Of a stretch of DNA of 49,865 nucleotides, positions 38,381-46,241 are shown piece by piece. The DNA lies in contig RDXX01000025.1 in assembly GCA_004292955.1 (NCBI GenBank), positions 1-49,865 on the forward strand, given 5' to 3'. The notes beneath the pieces are model-generated. The model was not told the DNA's origin. It saw only the letters and a program-made list of their open reading frames with translations, and did no database searches. Source of the DNA: Oscillatoriales cyanobacterium. GTDB taxonomy: Bacteria > Cyanobacteriota > Cyanobacteriia > Cyanobacteriales > Microcoleaceae. Made by a program: the position numbers and the translations under genes. Within the stretch, counting starts at the first letter, position 1. Every line of letters starts with the position of its first letter.

Positions 38381-38525
38381 GGGCCCCATGCGTAAGTCAT
38401 AAATACAGATAAATTGCGTTTTTATCTATCCGCATCCATTCCGTTTATCTGTGATTGCTAAAAAGCGCGATCGCCCTTAATCCATGATAGGGTTAAATCA
38501 AAGCAGTGAAAGCTAATTCATATAA

Positions 38526-38936
38526 ATGACGGACGAAACTCGACGAGAAATAGCGAGACGACTAGCTAGAGAACTAGCATCAAGGACAGTCATCTCACCC
38601 ATAACAGCCGGACAAGGCTTTCAAACATTTGGTGAATTTAAAAGAACGATGGGGGTGGCAGGATCGGGGTTAGCGTGGCATCATATAGTTGGGCAAACAA
38701 CATCAAATTTACAGAGATTCGGGGCTCAAGCAATACACAATACAGGCAATCTCGTCCGGTTAGAACACGGTACGGGGTCAATTCATCAGGAAATTACCAA
38801 TTTCTACAACTCCCTCCAACCTGAACTCACAGGTACGATCACTCTAACCGTGAGAGGATGGCTCAGCACTCAATCTTTTGCAGAACAACAAGACTTTGGC
38901 ATTAAAGTTATTATAGCTTTCGGAGGAACAGTTTAA
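38526..38936 (+). CDS. Small HNH/Endo VII-type nuclease toxin candidate
   Basis: This 136-residue protein has a conserved His-rich core, AWHHIVGQ (His52/His53), RFGAQAIHNTGN (about 64-75), and HQEI at His87. This pattern is that of polymorphic-toxin nucleases of the HNH/Endo VII superfamily, usually the C-terminal tip of a much longer secreted toxin. Here the domain is free-standing with only about 45 residues before it. The stop codon overlaps the next gene's start by one base, which implies coupled translation with a probable immunity protein. The start region has a poor ribosome site. Family assignment is by motif; nuclease activity is inferred. Confidence 0.65.
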   Translation: MTDETRREIARRLARELASRTVISPITAGQGFQTFGEFKRTMGVAGSGLAWHHIVGQTTSNLQRFGAQAIHNTGNLVRLEHGTGSIHQEITNFYNSLQPELTGTITLTVRGWLSTQSFAEQQDFGIKVIIAFGGTV

Positions 38937-39232
38937 TGCTGACTCTAGATATCCAATCAATTCTCAATTCTATTCCCAATGAAATTAGCTGGCAAGATAT
39001 CGTACAGTTTGAAAAACTAGACGATCGCGTTACTATTGCTAATGACCTTTGTGCTAACATTATTGGTGTCAATGAAAGTACGATCGAATGGTGTCCTAAT
39101 GAAGATTCTGCCGATCGTTTAGAACAACTGGTTTGGTGGTGGGTTGTGCGTCCAGATTTAGGAGCGGCGATTGCCAAAGAATCTCCTCAAGAATTCAAAA
39201 ATATTATCAGTCAATACATTTTGCAATCTTGA
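38936..39232 (+). CDS. Probable immunity protein for the nuclease toxin
   Basis: This 98-residue acidic protein begins MLTLDIQSILNSIPNEISWQDI and is rich in Asp, Glu and Trp. It has no recognised domain. The ATG overlaps the toxin stop (TAATG), and GGAGG lies 11-15 bases upstream within the toxin gene, so the two are translationally coupled. Small size, acidity and position downstream of a toxin nuclease are the reasons for the immunity call; the sequence itself gives no direct proof. Confidence 0.55.
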   Translation: MLTLDIQSILNSIPNEISWQDIVQFEKLDDRVTIANDLCANIIGVNESTIEWCPNEDSADRLEQLVWWWVVRPDLGAAIAKESPQEFKNIISQYILQS

Positions 39233-39266
39233 CAAAAACCAGCGCTCGTCTGTGGTTCAAAAAAAT

Positions 39267-39314
39267 GCGATCGCCCTTAACGACAAAAAGTGCGATCGCC
39301 CTTTCGACAAAAAG
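39267..39314. repeat. HIP1-flanked dispersed repeat, copy 2
   Basis: GCGATCGCCCTT, ACGACAAAAAGT and GCGATCGCCCTT are followed by a third partial unit TCGACAAAAAG. So the unit is tandem here. It separates the toxin/immunity pair from the next gene pair. Confidence 0.88.
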
Positions 39315-39357
39315 CCTTAGAATAAGTAATAGCTCCTCCACTTTGAGGGTTTTACCA

Positions 39358-39705
39358 GTGACAACCATCACCATTGAAGTTCCCGACGATCTCTCAGAGC
39401 AACTCGCACTCTTGGGCGAACAACTGCCAGAACTCTTGCGCCTGTGCGTCGAGCAACCAGTATTGCCCTCCCGCACCTACCGCTATATTTTAAACTTTCT
39501 TGCCAGCGCGCCCACAGCAGAAGAAATCGCAGCCTTCCGCCCCACTCCTGAGATGCAAGAACGCCTGCGGATATTGGTAACACGCAGCAAAGCCGGTGAA
39601 CTGACTTCCCCAGAACAACTAGAACTAGATGAATACGAGCGGATTGAACATCTAGTAATCATGCTCAAAATGGGCAACCTACCTTATCTCACTCGCCAAT
39701 CTTGA
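39358..39705 (+). CDS. Conserved small cyanobacterial protein paired with an HNH nuclease
   Basis: This 115-residue protein begins (V)TTITIEVPDDLSEQL and continues LPELLRLCV...YRYILNFLASAPTAEEIAAFRPTPEMQERLR, ending in an acidic DEYERIEHLVIMLK. The N-terminal strand-helix with EVPDDL recalls antitoxin-type DNA-binding starts, but no function is established. GTG at 39358 is chosen because GAGG precedes it and the conserved part begins there; a longer frame back to 39133 overlaps the immunity gene and is unlikely. It is followed three bases later by an HNH nuclease gene, so the two form an operon. Confidence 0.72.
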   Translation: MTTITIEVPDDLSEQLALLGEQLPELLRLCVEQPVLPSRTYRYILNFLASAPTAEEIAAFRPTPEMQERLRILVTRSKAGELTSPEQLELDEYERIEHLVIMLKMGNLPYLTRQS

Positions 39706-39708
39706 TTT

Positions 39709-40107
39709 GTGACTTATATTTCTGCCACCCTTCGCCGATATATTGAAGAACGCGCTTCCTACCGCTGCGAGTATTGTCTGCTGGGAATTTCTTTGAGTTT
39801 CTTCCCTCACGAAATTGACCACATAATTGCAGTGAAGCACGGAGGTACAACTGATGCGGATAATCTCGCCTTGGCTTGCTGGCGGTGCAACCGATATAAA
39901 GGGACAGATCTCGGTTCTTTCGATCCCCAGACTAGCGCTTTTAGTTTCCTCTTCAACCCCCGGACGCAGAACTGGCCCGAACACTTTACATTGGATGATG
40001 ATGCCCTGATTATTGGGTTAACTCCAGAAGGGCGCACAACTGTCAATTTGCTACAGCTTAACAGCGATGAGCGACTGGCCGAACGCAGGCGATTCCCTTC
40101 GGGATAG
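39709..40107 (+). CDS. HNH endonuclease
   Basis: This 132-residue nuclease has the HNH pattern: zinc-type CEYC at about 20-23, EIDHIIAVKHGG (DH at about 37-38), NLALAC, and CNRYKG at the end of the motif. The domain fills the first 70 residues; the rest is a family-specific tail. It starts at GTG, three bases after the upstream gene's stop. The last residues (RRRFPSG) and the stop codon are encoded by a dispersed repeat also found at 14141, so the C-terminus may have been replaced or extended. Such pairs are frequent in cyanobacteria; a role in DNA cleavage or defence is inferred. Confidence 0.85.
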   Translation: MTYISATLRRYIEERASYRCEYCLLGISLSFFPHEIDHIIAVKHGGTTDADNLALACWRCNRYKGTDLGSFDPQTSAFSFLFNPRTQNWPEHFTLDDDALIIGLTPEGRTTVNLLQLNSDERLAERRRFPSG

Positions 40108-40123
40108 CTTCGCTTCACGCTCT
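40088..40123. repeat. Dispersed repeat, copy 2, overlapping the HNH gene end
   Basis: GGCGATTC, GGGATA and CTTCGCTTCACGCTCT are shared with 14141-14178. In this copy CCTTCGGGATAG supplies the last codons and the stop of the HNH gene. Confidence 0.7.
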
Positions 40124-40162
40124 CTAGTTCATAATAGGGCGATCGATACGCACTACGACTAA

Positions 40163-40226
40163 AGAAACCGGGTTTTTACCGAATCTGTTGGCTGCGGCGA
40201 AGTATTTTCGCAAAAACCCGGTTTCT
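40163..40226. repeat. 64-bp hairpin element, copy 2
   Basis: It is nearly identical to 38317-38380: the same AGAAACCGGGTTTTT terminal arms and the same length, with a few differences only in the central part. It is followed by GGGCCC as in copy 1. It lies just after the HNH gene and before the end of the antitoxin gene. Confidence 0.92.
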
Positions 40227-40238
40227 GGGCCCTATGTG

Positions 40239-40643
40239 TTAGTTAGTAAATAAACTCGGCTCTACATGAAACAAACTACCCAGAATCAACGCCTGCTCTT
40301 TGCTGAAATATCCCTCACCGTTAACCAATTGATATACTCCTTCTTCAGAGCCAATAATTCCCACTAAATCCGCAGGTTTTAGCGATCGCTGTTCCATCAA
40401 AAACAACAACAGTGAACGACGTGTAGCCGTTGCTCCCGGTGCGTAGTATTCTTGCTCAAATTTTTCAATCAATGCAATCAACAATTCATATAACTCATCT
40501 TCTTCAGGAGTGCGATCGCGACGGTGCATCAACTCTTCCACCATCACCAAAGCTTTTTCATTCTCAGCTTCATTTCTAATTATTTTTGGCTGATATTGAG
40601 ACAATAATTCTTTGTATTTATCTGGATTAAAAATAAGGGTCAT
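40239..40643 (-). CDS. higA: HigA-type antitoxin
   Basis: This 134-residue antitoxin has an N-terminal helical, acidic toxin-binding part (MTLIFNPDKYKELLSQYQPKI) and a C-terminal XRE-like helix-turn-helix (LKPADLVGIIGSEEGVYQLVNGEGYFSKEQALILGSLF). It neutralises the upstream HigB and should repress the operon. The ATG at 40643 is chosen for its GGAG ribosome site and family fit; an upstream in-frame start at 40673 lies inside the toxin gene. The coding region overlaps the toxin gene by 17 bases. Toxin-first order is normal for HigBA. The HTH is complete, so the pair looks functional. Confidence 0.88.
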   Translation of the reverse strand: MTLIFNPDKYKELLSQYQPKIIRNEAENEKALVMVEELMHRRDRTPEEDELYELLIALIEKFEQEYYAPGATATRRSLLLFLMEQRSLKPADLVGIIGSEEGVYQLVNGEGYFSKEQALILGSLFHVEPSLFTN

Positions 40644-40926
40644 TTTTCCATTTCTCCTTATCATATTCAGCATGAGTAAGAATGTATTTGATATAAATTA
40701 ACTGGCTTTCATAATCGATACTAACTATCAATCGGTAGTTGTTCCCTTTGATATTGAAAACCGTAAAACCTCCCACGGCTTCAGCTTTAGGGAAAACAGA
40801 TTGCACTTCAACTAAATTTGACCATTTAGCTTTGCTAGCAATTTTAAACCAGTTATCCAGGGCTTCCAGACAATCAGCATGACTTTCGCTATATTCACGC
40901 ATCTGCCGGTAGCTGATTATGTGCAT
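40627..40926 (-). CDS. higB: HigB-type mRNA interferase toxin
   Basis: This 99-residue toxin belongs to the HigB branch (HigB_toxin) of the RelE-like superfamily: MHIISYRQMREYSESHADCLEALDNWFKIA, then GFTVFNIKGNNYRLIVSIDYESQLIYIKYILTHAEYD. The basic and aromatic residues in NNYRL and KYILTH are those expected for ribosome-dependent mRNA cleavage. Length is normal and there is no break. The 3' end overlaps the antitoxin start, giving tight co-translation. No strong ribosome site is seen before the ATG at 40926. Confidence 0.88.
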   Translation of the reverse strand: MHIISYRQMREYSESHADCLEALDNWFKIASKAKWSNLVEVQSVFPKAEAVGGFTVFNIKGNNYRLIVSIDYESQLIYIKYILTHAEYDKEKWKNDPYF

Positions 40927-41004
40927 ATGTTATAGGCAATTTCAACTAAACTTTATCTTAACTAAGCTGATTTATTTTGTCAAGTATGCGCGAAATGAGG
41001 TAGC

Positions 41005-41205
41005 TTATTCCCATTGTTCGAGTTCCTCGAATGGTAGCGGTTCAAAAAAAGCATCACCGAGTTTTCCCGTCAGTAAACCAGGGGTGCGCGGCTGTGGCTG
41101 TTCTCGTCCTAATCCGAGGCGAAAATAGTGAATCAAGTCATAGATTTCTGCGAGTTTGTCTTCGGGGATGTCTTGTAATTCTTGAACGATCTTCTCAATT
41201 AGCAT
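41005..41205 (-). CDS. DUF2281/VapB-like antitoxin, apparently orphan
   Basis: This 66-residue protein has the DUF2281 pattern: an N-terminal helix pair (VQELQDIPEDKLAEIYDLIHYF) and a C-terminal LTGKLGDAFFEPLPFEELEQW tail that normally binds a PIN-domain toxin. The usual PIN gene downstream is missing; only 78 bases lie between this stop and the HigB start. It may be a solitary antitoxin left after toxin loss, or act on a toxin elsewhere. The frame is intact. Confidence 0.78.
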   Translation of the reverse strand: MLIEKIVQELQDIPEDKLAEIYDLIHYFRLGLGREQPQPRTPGLLTGKLGDAFFEPLPFEELEQWE

Positions 41206-41311
41206 AAATCAAACTCTCCAATAGTTGCTGGTTAATCGATCGCACTACAAGAGTTGCGGTCTTGTCTATTATGGCTCATCGTATAATGACACAGGTTGGC
41301 TACGGGCTACG

Positions 41312-41346
41312 GCGATCGCCCTTTACGACAAAAAGTGCGATCGCCC
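41312..41346. repeat. HIP1-flanked dispersed repeat, copy 3
   Basis: GCGATCGCCCTT, then TACGACAAAAAGT, then GCGATCGCCC form the same unit as copies 1 and 2. It lies between the DUF2281 gene and the end of the Uma2 gene. Confidence 0.88.
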
Positions 41347-41375
41347 GCCAATAAATCTGCCACAAATTCACCGAA

Positions 41376-41987
41376 TCAAACTTCTCCAATTTCCGGTGCG
41401 ATTTCTGCATCTACCTCTTCAAAATTCACCTTATTATAGATATCTGCCACAGAAATTTCAAAGGATACTGAAGCAAGCGCGATCGACTCATCCGATTCAT
41501 TGTACTCAGCAAACGACCATCGCTTATTATCCGTCTTAGAAAAATGTTCGATATATTTCCGATTTTGATCCAGCAACAAATATTCCTCAACCGTGGGAAT
41601 CGTGCGGTATCCCTCAAACTTTTTGCCGCGATCGTATCCTTTAGTTGACTCTGACAAAACCTCAATAATAACTCTGGGATTAGTAATCATATCCGTGCGG
41701 TTATTATAATATTCCGGCTTGCCACATACTACCATCACATCGGGATAGGTATAGATGCGCCTCTTGGGCATCCACAAGCGGACATCACTCATGAAAACTT
41801 CATAATCTTCAGTCTTGAAAGCAAAATTTAACGCCGCGTAGAAATTGCCAGCAATCCGATTGTGATTTGTAGAGCCACCGGCTATAGGAAATATTTCACC
41901 GTCAATATATTCGCTTTTGCACTCAGCAGCCTCCTCTAGTGCTAGATATTCCTCGGTCGAGTAGTATCGCTGTTCGGTAAGTTGCAT
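41376..41987 (-). CDS. Uma2 family (DUF820) restriction-endonuclease-fold protein
   Basis: This 203-residue protein belongs to the Uma2 family, very expanded in cyanobacteria. It has the usual N-terminal YYSTEEYLALEEAAECKSEYIDGEI and the PD-(D/E)XK-type core TYPDVMVVCGKPEY with VIIEVLSEST..YDRGKKFEGYR. The fold predicts DNase activity, but the cellular role is unknown. The ATG at 41987 fits the family start; an in-frame ATG at 42005 is also possible. The frame is intact. Confidence 0.88.
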   Translation of the reverse strand: MQLTEQRYYSTEEYLALEEAAECKSEYIDGEIFPIAGGSTNHNRIAGNFYAALNFAFKTEDYEVFMSDVRLWMPKRRIYTYPDVMVVCGKPEYYNNRTDMITNPRVIIEVLSESTKGYDRGKKFEGYRTIPTVEEYLLLDQNRKYIEHFSKTDNKRWSFAEYNESDESIALASVSFEISVADIYNKVNFEEVDAEIAPEIGEV

Positions 41988-42155
41988 AGTTCGATCGCAG
42001 ATCATTTAACTAATACTTTTGTTTAGTATAACATTTTTCTGGAAACTCTACTACTTCTAAAATATTTTCAAAAATGAACATTCCATTCCTCTAAAAGGCG
42101 ATCGATATTTTTTTTCGGGCGAAGCGGGTTAATGATTCCTGTTCACCAAAATCCT

Positions 42156-42177
42156 GTAGGGGCGGGTTCACCAACCA
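42156..42177 (-). repeat. Inverted short copy of the GGTTGGTGA element
   Basis: GTAGGGGCGGGTTCACCAAC is the reverse complement of the right ends of the two copies at 42272 and 42386. It may be the other half of a palindromic unit. Confidence 0.7.
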
Positions 42178-42271
42178 AATTTAAAATTGACAGACTATCT
42201 CTATAAACCCGCCCTAAACAGACGAATAATCTTCATTAACCGAGAGCGGAATTAGCGCATTTAAATCGCAG

Positions 42272-42479
42272 AAAAATGATGTCGATCGAGGTTATTTGTT
42301 GGGCAGGGCTGGTTTATTGTTTTTGTCTGTTAGCGGCACAGATGGTTGGTGAGCTCGCCCCTACAATAATTGTGGAAAATCAAATAAAAATGATGTCGGT
42401 CGAGGTTATTTGTCGGGCGGGGCGGGTTTATTTATTCTATCAATTAATGGTACATATGGTTGGTGAAACCCGCTCCTAC
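42272..42479 (+). repeat. Imperfect tandem duplication, 114-bp period
   Basis: Two diverged copies start at 42272 and 42386. They share AAAAATGATGTCG(A/G)TCGAGG, then TTATTTGT(T/C)GGGC, then a right end TGGTTGGTGA..C(T)CGC(C/T)CCTAC. An 81-codon open frame runs across both but is just the repeat. The 42006-42503 gap contains no gene beyond these repeats. Confidence 0.82.
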
Positions 42480-42503
42480 GGTATCTTTTGGCAACACGAT
42501 CGC

Positions 42504-44165
42504 TTATTTTTTAGTTACTAAAATCCAATCATCGGCTGTTTTGACAACCTCAGCATTCTTCAAATCTAGATGTTTTAAAACAGGTTTCTCTAACAAAAAA
42601 TAAGGTTGAGGAAGAGTTTGCCATTTCTGTTGTAGCGTCGGGCTGTCGGCGACAATAACTTGTCTCTCGCTATAAAAATTCAGCGACGGACGAGGTAATT
42701 TATGAGATGTAAAGACTTGCTGGCCGGCTGGGGTTCCTTGGCGGACAATTTCGGCGATCGGCTTCACTGGATAATCCTCCGCGAGTTCCCAAACCCAGTT
42801 ATCGGAAGCGACAAATACTAACAGCGTAACGTAAGTTCCCCAAATTAAAACTAACAGAAACTGTCGGTCTTTGCGGTGGAGCAATACGGCGGCTTGCGCC
42901 ATTGTCAAAGCTACAAACATCAGCATTAACTGCAAATCGCCCTGGGGGGACACAATTTGTCCGCCCAGCCGTATCCAGCCACTGAAGTACGCGCAGCCGA
43001 CGACACCAACTACGGCTATTACTACCAAAATTGCCGGATGAGGCAACAAAGATATAGCATTAAAATATTCTTCTGTTTCATCTTTTGCGGATTCTTCCGG
43101 GACTGACATTTGTTCCCAAACTTCAGCGAGATAGCTACCAACTGCCAAAGCAAAAGCTGGATAAACTGGCAAAACATACCAAGGTAATTTGGTATTCATC
43201 ACAGAAATAGCCAGCAGATATACTCCCGTCCAAACTAATACTAATTTTGCACCGGGAAAATTGCGATTTTCCCAACTCAAGCGCAGCCCTTGCAGCCAAA
43301 ATAACTGCCACGGCCATGCTGATTCTAAAATTTCTAACAGATAATACCAGGGCGGGCCTTTGTGATTGCCTACGGGTTCCCAAATGCGCCGGAAAGATTG
43401 GTTAAATAAATTAGCGTTGATGAAATCTTGGCCGTAGTGCAGCCATTGGGCAAAATACCAAGCCGCTACTGGCAAAGTTCCGATCGCCAATCCGCCCCAA
43501 AGATACCCAGAAGTTAGCAGTCGCGGGGTATCCCAAACCAGGAAAACAAAGCCGATCGCGCACAGTAGCAGCCCCAACATCACGCCTTTAGTCAAGCAAA
43601 TGAGTCCGAAGCCAATCCCCGCGCCCAAAGCGTAGCGCAAGTCGCGGCGCGATCGCAGCAAACACCACATCGATGCCAGCAAAAAACACAAAACTGCTCC
43701 GTCTAACATCGCCAAACGTCCGTGCCGCAGTACCGGGAGCAGCGTCAGATAAACGAGAGCCGAAAAAATGGCGATCGACCTTCTGGGAAACAACTCGCGC
43801 CCAATGGCGTAAAGAAGCGGCACTGAAGAAGCTGTCAGCATGGCGGGTACCAACCTCGCCGTCAATTCGCTGACACCACCGACGCGAAAACACAGCCCGA
43901 TCAGCCAGTGTACCAGCGGCGGCTTGTTTAAATAAGGCATAGAGCCGATCGTCGGATACAGCCAATTTAAATTACCGCGCCAAATTTCGCGGCTTACCTG
44001 GGCTGCAATCCCTTCATCCCAATCCCGCAACGCCACGCCGCCCAGATTCAGCGCGAAAATCAGCACCGCAGCCAACAGAAAAGCCAGCATCCACAGTTTG
44101 TCTGTCAAGCTGTCATTGAAGCGAGTTTTCGGTTTGCGGCTTAGGAATCGAAAGATTTCTGACAT
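42504..44165 (-). CDS. GT39 family (PMT/ArnT-like) membrane glycosyltransferase
   Basis: This 553-residue integral membrane protein of the GT-C fold is a dolichyl/undecaprenyl-phosphate sugar-dependent transferase. The first large external loop has the catalytic acidic pair DWDEG (Asp50-Glu51), followed by YLNKPPLVHW, hallmarks of GT39. About ten to twelve hydrophobic helices follow, and a soluble C-terminal part begins near residue 465. It should move a lipid-linked sugar to lipid A-like, protein or polysaccharide acceptors on the outer face of the membrane. The acceptor cannot be inferred. The gene starts divergently from the 498-residue protein gene with 74 bases between starts, so promoters must overlap. 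Confidence 0.88.
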   Translation of the reverse strand: MSEIFRFLSRKPKTRFNDSLTDKLWMLAFLLAAVLIFALNLGGVALRDWDEGIAAQVSREIWRGNLNWLYPTIGSMPYLNKPPLVHWLIGLCFRVGGVSELTARLVPAMLTASSVPLLYAIGRELFPRRSIAIFSALVYLTLLPVLRHGRLAMLDGAVLCFLLASMWCLLRSRRDLRYALGAGIGFGLICLTKGVMLGLLLCAIGFVFLVWDTPRLLTSGYLWGGLAIGTLPVAAWYFAQWLHYGQDFINANLFNQSFRRIWEPVGNHKGPPWYYLLEILESAWPWQLFWLQGLRLSWENRNFPGAKLVLVWTGVYLLAISVMNTKLPWYVLPVYPAFALAVGSYLAEVWEQMSVPEESAKDETEEYFNAISLLPHPAILVVIAVVGVVGCAYFSGWIRLGGQIVSPQGDLQLMLMFVALTMAQAAVLLHRKDRQFLLVLIWGTYVTLLVFVASDNWVWELAEDYPVKPIAEIVRQGTPAGQQVFTSHKLPRPSLNFYSERQVIVADSPTLQQKWQTLPQPYFLLEKPVLKHLDLKNAEVVKTADDWILVTKK

Positions 44166-44239
44166 AACTTAAGAGAGTTTTTAGCGTCCCAAAGAGAAGG
44201 TAAACTTATACAGCAGTTATTTGCGATCGGGGAAATACC

Positions 44240-45736
44240 ATGAACTTACCTGTAATCATAGATATTATAATTGGCTTAGTGTTTATCTACCTGACTTTAA
44301 GCTTGCTAGCTTCCGAAATTCAGGAACTGATTGCTACTGTTTTGCAGTGGCGGGCGGAACATTTAAAGAAGTCGATCGAAGTGCTGATTTCTGGAGGCAG
44401 CGAAGGCACCAAAGATCCGCTGCAATTGCAGCGAGTCGGACTGTTGGCAAATTCAATTTATGCCAATCCGATTATCAAGGATTTGAATCAAGGAGCGAAA
44501 GGTCTTCTATCACAGGGATTTCGTTCGTTTACCCACCGCATGGGAGATTTATACCGCCGAATGACTGGTACTAAGAATGTTTTTGGCAATAAATCAACAG
44601 GGCCGTCTTATATTCCAGCCGATAGTTTTGCTGCGAGTCTTTTGGATACTTTAAAAATTTCTCCTTTGGTGGAATCGCTGTCTAAAAGCAGACTGGAAAG
44701 ATTTAAAGATTTACAGTTGGCACAAATTCAAGTGATTGGAGAGGGTCTGAATCTGCCGGAGTCTACTAAACCAATTATTGAGCAAGAATTTGGCTGGCTG
44801 ACTGCGGAGTTCAATCGAGTTGTTGAAGATTATAAAAACGATTTGGGAAGTTTGAACAACAGTTTGGATCGAATGTCGGAAAAATTGGGATTTTATATTA
44901 ATGATTCTCAGGTTTATCTGCCCGAAACCGAGCAGGGAGGAAGAGAATTTCAGAGACAGATGGCTTTTATTAAGGCGAGTTTTGATAGCGAGTTTGAGCG
45001 GGCAGCGTTGCGGGCGCAACTGCAACCGAGTTTGAGCAATTTGTTAAATACGGTGAGGAAAGTTAGGAAAAGTCAGGATACGGTAGCACAAATTATGGAT
45101 GAGAAAGAGGAGAGTCCGATTTACAAACAAATTCAAGAAACCTTGGACAGTATGCCAGAATCTTTGAAACGCAGTCTTTATATTTTGGCGCAGCGCGCTG
45201 AAACAGGCGGTGGAGATACTCAAGAGCAGTTGCAGCGGTTTCAGAAAGAAATTGAAGGTTGGTTCGATCGATCGATGGAGCGTGCTTCGGGGGTTTACAA
45301 GCGGAATTCTAGAGGGGTGGCGATTTTGCTCGGAACTACGATCGCCCTGGCTGCTAACGCTGATAGCATTAATATTGTTAATCGGTTGTCGAAGGATTCG
45401 ATGTTGCGATCGACTGTTAATTTGTACGCTAAGCAATTGGTGGAAAAAAATGCTAACACAAAATTGGATAATTTAACCAATCTCACAAAAGTTCAAAATC
45501 AGGTCGATCGAGCTTTGGATAATGTAGCTCTACCTTTTGGCTGGAGCGAACCGAACAGGTTAGAACTAGACGCCCAGGGGAATGTATTGTTGCCGGCTTT
45601 GATGGCAAAATTGTTTGGTTGGATGTTGAGTGGCGTAGCGATTTCTATGGGAGCTGGTTTTTGGTTCGAGGCGCTCAACAAGATTATTAATATTCGGAAT
45701 GCTGGGAAGAAACCGCCCTCTACTACAGACTCGTGA
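44240..45736 (+). CDS. Unrecognised membrane protein with an N-terminal anchor
   Basis: This 498-residue protein was not assigned a function. It begins with a membrane helix (PVIIDIIIGLVFIYLTLSLLA, about 4-25) followed by SEIQELIATVLQWRAEHLKKSI. Two further hydrophobic segments lie at about 352-370 (RGVAILLGTTIALAANAD) and 447-475 (LMAKLFGWMLSGVAISMGAGFW). The long middle (about 130-345) is charged and helical, perhaps coiled coil. The N-terminal pattern is familiar from hypothetical proteins in many bacteria. GGGGA precedes the ATG. It is divergent from the GT39 gene and its last bases lead into a palindromic repeat. Confidence 0.8.
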   Translation: MNLPVIIDIIIGLVFIYLTLSLLASEIQELIATVLQWRAEHLKKSIEVLISGGSEGTKDPLQLQRVGLLANSIYANPIIKDLNQGAKGLLSQGFRSFTHRMGDLYRRMTGTKNVFGNKSTGPSYIPADSFAASLLDTLKISPLVESLSKSRLERFKDLQLAQIQVIGEGLNLPESTKPIIEQEFGWLTAEFNRVVEDYKNDLGSLNNSLDRMSEKLGFYINDSQVYLPETEQGGREFQRQMAFIKASFDSEFERAALRAQLQPSLSNLLNTVRKVRKSQDTVAQIMDEKEESPIYKQIQETLDSMPESLKRSLYILAQRAETGGGDTQEQLQRFQKEIEGWFDRSMERASGVYKRNSRGVAILLGTTIALAANADSINIVNRLSKDSMLRSTVNLYAKQLVEKNANTKLDNLTNLTKVQNQVDRALDNVALPFGWSEPNRLELDAQGNVLLPALMAKLFGWMLSGVAISMGAGFWFEALNKIINIRNAGKKPPSTTDS

Positions 45737-45795
45737 ACGGTGGTGTTGTCGGGCCGGAGGCAACTTTGACATTAAATATAAGGTACTTCATAAGG

Positions 45796-45920
45796 TACGT
45801 AGTTGCGCTTGGGCGCTCTTATATATTGAAAGAGCGCTGAAGCGCAACTACGTAATTAAGGTATGTAGTTGCGCTTGGGCGCTCTTATATATTGAAAGAG
45901 CGCTGAAGCGCAACTACGTA
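45796..45920. repeat. Tandem pair of 59-bp palindromes
   Basis: Two palindromes stand head to tail with a 66-bp period (45796-45854 and 45862-45920). Each has 25-nt arms (TA(C/T)GTAGTTGCGCTTGGGC..., two mismatches) around the 9-nt loop ATATATTGA. They are preceded by GGTACTTCATAAGG. The element could have served as a terminator, but it is too regular to be only that. From 45921 to 46241 no gene is seen. Confidence 0.92.
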
Positions 45921-46241
45921 CCTAACTTGCGAGCGAGCATTTGAGGTTTGAGATGTTAGATGGGGTCGATCGATCGGAATCGGGGGGTTTGGAGGACTCT
46001 TTGTTGAAGCGGTCACCTACAGGATACTCGATTAGATCGGTAATTACTGACCGATCGCCAATTGGGGAAAATACAGAAAATATAAATTCCGTGCGATCGC
46101 GGATGGCAGCACCAGAGAAATAGGCGAAACTGATAGATGAGTGCAATAGCCGCGAGCCAAACCAACCTAGTTCCTGCCTGTTTCCAACGCTCTGACTCCA
46201 AGGGTACATCTACCAGCCAACACCCTTTTGGAGGAAGGAAT

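Noticed and set aside
39133..39357. Longer N-terminus for the 39358 gene
   Set aside because: It would overlap the immunity-like gene and read through a HIP1-flanked repeat; conserved sequence begins at the GTG.
42276..42521. 81-codon plus-strand open frame
   Set aside because: It is encoded entirely by two diverged copies of an intergenic repeat.
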